Shown: in pieces, positions 7,589-10,722 of the stretch
Numbering within the stretch: position 1 is the first letter of the stretch
How the letters are laid out: the number at the start of each line of letters is the position of its first letter
The notes under the pieces: model-generated
Told to the model about the DNA's origin: nothing
Database searches by the model: none
Seen by the model: the letters and a program-made list of their open reading frames with translations, nothing else
Position numbers and translations under genes: made by a program
Assembly: GCA_003232445.1 (NCBI GenBank)
Contig: QIJM01000110.1
Span: forward strand, 1 to 10,722
Direction: 5' to 3'
From: Paraglaciecola arctica
GTDB lineage: Bacteria; Pseudomonadota; Gammaproteobacteria; Enterobacterales; Alteromonadaceae
DNA length: 10,722 bases

Positions 7589-9052
7589 CTATAATTTGCT
7601 TGGCAATGGCTCAGGCAAAGTAGGGTACACCAAGTCAGCCATATGCTGCAGTACTTTCATCACCTGACAACTGTAACCAAATTCATTGTCGTACCACACA
7701 TATAAAGTGGCTCTATTGCCAGCGACTATTGTGGCTTGCGAATCGACCACAGAAGGCGCACGCGTGCCCACTAGGTCGGTCGATACAATTTCCTTTGAGG
7801 CAGTGAAATTGATTTGATGTTGCAACGGCGAAAATAAAGCAATGTCCCTTAAATACTCATTGATAGCCGCTTTATCGGTTGACTCACCTAGATGCAAGTT
7901 CAATATTGCCAAAGATACGTTGGGTGTGGGTACGCGGATAGAGCTACCGGTCAATTTACCCTGTAATTGAGGATAAGCCTTAGCGACCGCGGTAGCAGCC
8001 CCTGTTTCTGTAATTACCATATTCAGTGGAGCACTGCGCCCACGGCGATCGCCCTTATGAAAGTTATCAATCAGGTTTTGATCATTAGTATAGGAATGCA
8101 CAGTTTCAACATGCCCACTTTCAATCACATATTTTTCGTCTAGCGCTTTGAGCACAGGTGTGATGGCGTTAGTTGTACAACTGGCTGCGGACAATATCGT
8201 ATCTGACGACAATATGTCTTTGTCATTTACCCCGTATACAATATTCTTAATATCGCCTTTTCCTGGTGCAGTTAACAATACCTTTTTGACGCCCTTAGAT
8301 TGTAAATGCTGACCTAGCCCTTCTTCGTCACGCCACATCCCAGTGTTGTCGACGACGATTGCCTGACCGATCCCATATTGGCTATAGTCTACCTCAGTAG
8401 GGCTGTTGGCATAGATAACTTGAATATAAGAGCCGTTAGCTTTGATCGCATTTTTTTCTTTGTCGATAGTGATACTGCCATTAAAAGGCCCATGCACTGA
8501 ATCACGACGTAATAAACTCGCCCGTTTTTCTAAGTCACCCTCTTTACCACCACGTACAACAATCGCTTTTAATCGCAACTTATTGTTGGTACCTTGCCTT
8601 TCAATGAGTAATCGAGCTAATAACCGACCTATTCTGCCAAATCCATACAACACCACATCTTGTGGTTTTTGCTGATCTTGAACATTCACTATGTCTTTTA
8701 ATTGTTCAGACAAATAGTCTTCAATCGATACATCTGCATAGGCCGGATCATAATGATAACCGTACGCCAATTTGCCTAAATCAATATGAGCAGGAGCAAG
8801 CTCCATTTTATTTAACGCTTCAAGCAATGGCCAACTTTCTCTAAGACGCAACTTTTGCTTTTCTTTAAACCTTACCGAGCGATGAGCCTTAATAATATCT
8901 ATCGCGCTGGCTCCTAGTAGAGGTCGACCATAGACTGATATTTCAATCGCTCTGTTTCGATACAACTTACCGAGAATAGGTTGCATTTGTTCAGCGAATT
9001 CTTGCCTTTCCTGCCAACTGCTTAATAGTTCCTGCTCTAACTGGTGATTCAT
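7589..9052 (-). CDS. Glyceraldehyde-3-phosphate dehydrogenase, long N-terminally extended type
   Basis: Oxidises or forms glyceraldehyde-3-phosphate / 1,3-bisphosphoglycerate in glycolysis or gluconeogenesis. The GAPDH part runs from about residue 132: Rossmann motif YGFGRIGR (136-143), RRDSVHGPF (182-190), catalytic C292 in SAASCTTN, H319 in VHSYTNDQN, R373 in IRVPTPNVS and WYDNEFGYS (453-461). An additional 130 helical residues precede it, giving 487 residues against about 335 for classic GapA. Long forms of this kind are known in marine Gammaproteobacteria. After the second strand of the Rossmann fold it reads IVVRGGKEGD, where classic NAD enzymes have AINDL. The Asp that binds the NAD ribose is therefore missing, which suggests altered cofactor choice (NADP is plausible; inference). 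AGGA lies 9 nt before the ATG at 9052. A promoter and HexR-like site lie upstream, and a hairpin terminator lies downstream. Confidence 0.92.
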   Translation of the reverse strand: MNHQLEQELLSSWQERQEFAEQMQPILGKLYRNRAIEISVYGRPLLGASAIDIIKAHRSVRFKEKQKLRLRESWPLLEALNKMELAPAHIDLGKLAYGYHYDPAYADVSIEDYLSEQLKDIVNVQDQQKPQDVVLYGFGRIGRLLARLLIERQGTNNKLRLKAIVVRGGKEGDLEKRASLLRRDSVHGPFNGSITIDKEKNAIKANGSYIQVIYANSPTEVDYSQYGIGQAIVVDNTGMWRDEEGLGQHLQSKGVKKVLLTAPGKGDIKNIVYGVNDKDILSSDTILSAASCTTNAITPVLKALDEKYVIESGHVETVHSYTNDQNLIDNFHKGDRRGRSAPLNMVITETGAATAVAKAYPQLQGKLTGSSIRVPTPNVSLAILNLHLGESTDKAAINEYLRDIALFSPLQHQINFTASKEIVSTDLVGTRAPSVVDSQATIVAGNRATLYVWYDNEFGYSCQVMKVLQHMADLVYPTLPEPLPSKL

Positions 9053-9095
9053 AAATTAGTGTCCTATTCCCGAGAGCCATACCAAATTTGTGGGC

Positions 9096-9124
9096 ATTCT
9101 AATCAAGGAAACAGAAAGAACCAA
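9096..9124 (-). promoter_or_regulatory. Predicted sigma70 promoter of the GAPDH gene
   Basis: Reading the minus strand: -35 TTGGTT (9124-9119), 17-nt spacer, -10 TAGAAT (9101-9096). This would start transcription near 9089, giving a leader of about 37 nt. The -35 is weak, which would suit a promoter needing an activator. Prediction by eye only. Confidence 0.4.
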
Positions 9125-9126
9125 AT

Positions 9127-9141
9127 TGTTAAAAAATTACA
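9127..9141 (-). promoter_or_regulatory. HexR-like operator upstream of the GAPDH promoter
   Basis: The minus strand reads TGTAATTTTTTAACA, close to the HexR consensus TGTAATWWWATTACA. HexR is a sugar-phosphate-responsive regulator (KDPG) of central carbon genes in Gammaproteobacteria, and gap genes are among its known or predicted targets. The site ends 2 nt upstream of the predicted -35 box, centred near -45, which would suit activation. A perfect palindrome TTTGATCAAA (9143-9152) adjoins it. The surrounding DNA is AT-rich, so chance similarity is possible. Confidence 0.45.
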
Positions 9142-9287
9142 GTTTGATCAAAAAAAGCTCATGAAAGCATAATTTTTAAGTAATTAATTACCAATTTTAA
9201 ACAATAATAAGAGAAAAAGAGCATTGTTTTGAAGAGTTAAGGGAAAAAACACTACTTATTTAATACAATCATGAAATTAACTTTCAC

Positions 9288-9329
9288 AAAAAAATCGGCA
9301 ATTAACTTCATTTGTAGATGGAATGCCAT
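9288..9329 (-). terminator. Possible terminator after the aspartic protease gene
   Basis: On the minus strand shortly after the protease stop, GGCA ... TGCC arms enclose a smaller imperfect stem (TCCAT / ATGAA with one G-T pair), followed by GATTTTTTTG. The stem is short and interrupted, so termination efficiency is uncertain. Confidence 0.35.
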
Positions 9330-9339
9330 TTTTGTCGCT

Positions 9340-10242
9340 TTATATCTCAGGTAATCCTAGATGAGCTTGGCCTTTCTTATAATCAAGTGTAAGAATAAAG
9401 TGTTTGAGTACATCGTAACCTAATAGCCCTTGAACTCTGGTTCCTTTGATACGGCTAAATGCCCGCTCGGACTGACTACTAATATTCATTTTAGAACCTT
9501 CACTTGCCACGCTAATCGTTACGTTTTCTAGCTCATAAGGGCCGATTGTGAATATAGGAAGACTGAAAGTCTCCGTGTAGCCACTACTGATTGCTCCACT
9601 AGACCACGATTCTATAACGGGATACATATCTAACCAATTATTTTGTTTTGCTATCCTTCTTTCGAGTAGAACACCTCCACTATTACCTGTATCAAGTACC
9701 AACCAAACGTCCTTTTGGTTATTCAAGTTAACTTTAACGATAGGTGTTCCAGATCCCTTTTGAGTTCTAATATCGATATTAACAACATCACCTAGTTTCA
9801 TTGCATCTCGTGTAAGAAACCGTATTTTTTCATTTGGATAATCAATTTGGACAATATAGGTTGCCAAAAAACCAGCCCCAAGAAGAAGAGCATCATTGCG
9901 ACCGCCAAAGTTGAGGCTGACCAAATCATCAAACTTCATCTGCGCACCCAACATCTCTACAGAAACATTTTTATACGTATTTCGGCGTTCTTTGCCATGA
10001 ACCCCTATAACGTTAACCTTTCGTCCCGTCCCAAAAGTCAACTTATGTCGATTTTTAAAGCGTTCACTGATGCCATTTGCCTGTGCTCCGCTATCTAAAA
10101 TAGCCATCGCTTCAATGCCTTCTACCTGCACTGGTATTTTTATATGGCCATTTTCTAACGTTATGTTTATCCACTCAGATACGCCTGAATTGGCAATGCT
10201 GCTGATAAAAATCAATAGCAGTGTAAATGGTTTTAAGATCAT
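9340..10242 (-). CDS. Secreted two-lobed retropepsin-like aspartic protease family protein
   Basis: About 300 residues with an N-terminal signal-type hydrophobic stretch (FTLLLIFISSIA), so exported. There are two aspartic-protease lobes. Numbered from the upstream ATG at 10248, the first has AILDSGAQA (D52) and the second LVLDTGNSGG (D186). Each lobe ends with a similar block: LLLGAGFLATYIVQIDY (121-137) and GLLGYDVLKHFILTLDY (274-290). The pattern is an internal duplication in which each lobe supplies one catalytic Asp, as in pepsin, built from retropepsin-like (Asp_protease_2-type) units. Substrate unknown. Start choice: AAGG lies directly against the ATG at 10248 but 6 nt before the ATG at 10242 (residue 3), so 10242 is preferred; 10248 is the alternative. 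It has its own promoter and is flanked by AT-rich DNA. It is set between the GAPDH gene and the msrB remnant. Confidence 0.82.
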   Translation of the reverse strand: MILKPFTLLLIFISSIANSGVSEWINITLENGHIKIPVQVEGIEAMAILDSGAQANGISERFKNRHKLTFGTGRKVNVIGVHGKERRNTYKNVSVEMLGAQMKFDDLVSLNFGGRNDALLLGAGFLATYIVQIDYPNEKIRFLTRDAMKLGDVVNIDIRTQKGSGTPIVKVNLNNQKDVWLVLDTGNSGGVLLERRIAKQNNWLDMYPVIESWSSGAISSGYTETFSLPIFTIGPYELENVTISVASEGSKMNISSQSERAFSRIKGTRVQGLLGYDVLKHFILTLDYKKGQAHLGLPEI

Positions 10243-10248
10243 GTTCAT

Positions 10249-10252
10249 CCTT
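10249..10252 (-). promoter_or_regulatory. Ribosome binding site that decides the protease start
   Basis: Minus strand AAGG. Its spacing is 0 nt to the ATG at 10248 and 6 nt to the in-frame ATG at 10242. Only the second spacing is functional for a normal Shine-Dalgarno, so translation most likely starts at 10242. Confidence 0.6.
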
Positions 10253-10334
10253 GTTTAATCAAAAATTTGAAGGGTTATCAATAATAATGCTTGCGGCTTA
10301 TGGCGAGTAGTTTTCTTTCCATTTATTCGGTTGT

Positions 10335-10362
10335 ACTATAAGATTTGTATTGAATTTGTCAA
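10335..10362 (-). promoter_or_regulatory. Predicted strong sigma70 promoter of the aspartic protease gene
   Basis: Reading the minus strand: consensus -35 TTGACA (10362-10357), 16-nt spacer, -10 TATAGT (10340-10335, 5 of 6 matches). Transcription would begin near 10328, giving an untranslated leader of about 85 nt before the start at 10242. I saw no clear structure in that leader. This is the best promoter match in the window. Confidence 0.65.
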
Positions 10363-10381
10363 CCTAACCCCTAGTCAGTTT

Positions 10382-10722
10382 TTACTCTTTTACAGCAAAC
10401 TTGAGTGAAACGGAATTCACACAATAATGTTTACCGGTGGGTGTTGAGTCATCATCAAATACATGACCTAATGTGCATCACAATGTTTACAGATAATTGT
10501 TAGGATGGATTGGTATAATATGCTGTCTGGCGCATAAGCCATATTGTCATCGCTACTTTGCGCCGAAAAAGACGGCCATCTGCAGTCAAAGTCAAATTTG
10601 TCCTCAATCATCAACAGAGCACTTAAACACACAAATACTTCTAAATGCCTGCATATGCACTTGTCGAATGAGTACATTAGGTTGCTCAGACCATCTCGCA
10701 TATCGAGTATCTAACATGATTT
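10382..10722 (-). pseudogene. msrB: Decayed msrB (peptide-methionine (R)-S-oxide reductase) remnant
   Basis: MsrB repairs methionine-R-sulfoxide in proteins. The C-terminal frame, ending at TAA 10382-10384, reads LGHVFDDDSTPTGKHYCVNS then VSLKF, with the catalytic Cys in HYCVNS. A different frame upstream reads EDKFDFDCRWPSF ... AYAPDS ... IICKHCDAH. In MsrB, CDAH and LGHVF are contiguous (CDAHLGHVF). Here one base is missing at about 10472, so the upstream frame runs straight into TAG at 10468-10470. Other lesions: the expected first zinc CxxC is replaced by VFVCLSALL, SGCGWPSF has become FDCRWPSF, and the N-terminal third is not recognisable in any one frame. Several independent lesions argue for true decay rather than one sequencing error. 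The remnant may continue beyond the right edge. Confidence 0.82.

Noticed and set aside
9143..9152. TTTGATCAAA palindrome as an FNR/ANR site.
   Set aside because: FNR sites need TTGAT and ATCAA separated by four bases; here they overlap, so it does not fit. Kept only as a note beside the HexR-like site.
10468..10701. A 77-residue open frame read as an independent small gene.
   Set aside because: Its content (KFDFDCRWPSF, IICKHCDAH) is MsrB sequence out of frame with the MsrB C-terminus downstream. It is part of the pseudogene.
1..10722. CRISPR array, insertion sequence, tRNA/rRNA, phage or toxin-antitoxin genes, defence system.
   Set aside because: None seen: no regularly spaced repeats, transposase motifs, cloverleaf sequences or recognised defence proteins.

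Overview
The window looks like chromosomal DNA of a marine gammaproteobacterium of the Alteromonadales (Alteromonas/Paraglaciecola/Glaciecola-like). This rests on RluF, a YeaC (DUF1315) protein, a very long DUF349 protein, an AGCS amino-acid symporter, a bacterial cytosolic-type carboxypeptidase and a long, N-terminally extended GAPDH lying together. The genus is inferred from protein flavour, not from a database search. Base composition is moderately AT-rich. All eight intact genes, the one partial gene and the one pseudogene lie on the minus strand, so the window reads from right to left.

Right end to 9053: the remains of a methionine-sulfoxide reductase B gene (msrB) run into the right edge. 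They carry a clear -1 frameshift and lost key residues. Next comes a secreted two-lobed retropepsin-like aspartic protease with its own good sigma70-type promoter. An AT-rich gap of about 290 bp follows. It holds a possible terminator for the protease and a promoter for the GAPDH gene, with a HexR-like operator just upstream of the -35 box.

9052 to 5784: a 487-residue GAPDH with an extra N-terminal region of about 130 residues ends at a perfect hairpin terminator. Downstream are a membrane-anchored thioredoxin-like protein (CKIC active site) and an M14 cytosolic-type zinc carboxypeptidase. 5727 to 4057: an AGCS alanine/glycine:cation symporter with an extra loop domain of about 100 residues, ended by a second hairpin terminator.

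3971 to 1: a very tight operon encoding a small zinc-ribbon membrane protein, YeaC, a 939-residue DUF349 protein and RluF (23S rRNA pseudouridine synthase, cut by the left edge). Junctions are 2 nt, an 11-nt overlap and 3 nt.

The genes are mostly housekeeping: rRNA modification, central carbon metabolism, redox repair, peptide and amino-acid handling. I see no mobile element, CRISPR array, tRNA/rRNA, phage gene or defence system. The items most worth a second look are the decayed msrB, the HexR-like site next to the unusual GAPDH, the extra domain in the symporter, and the two-lobed protease.
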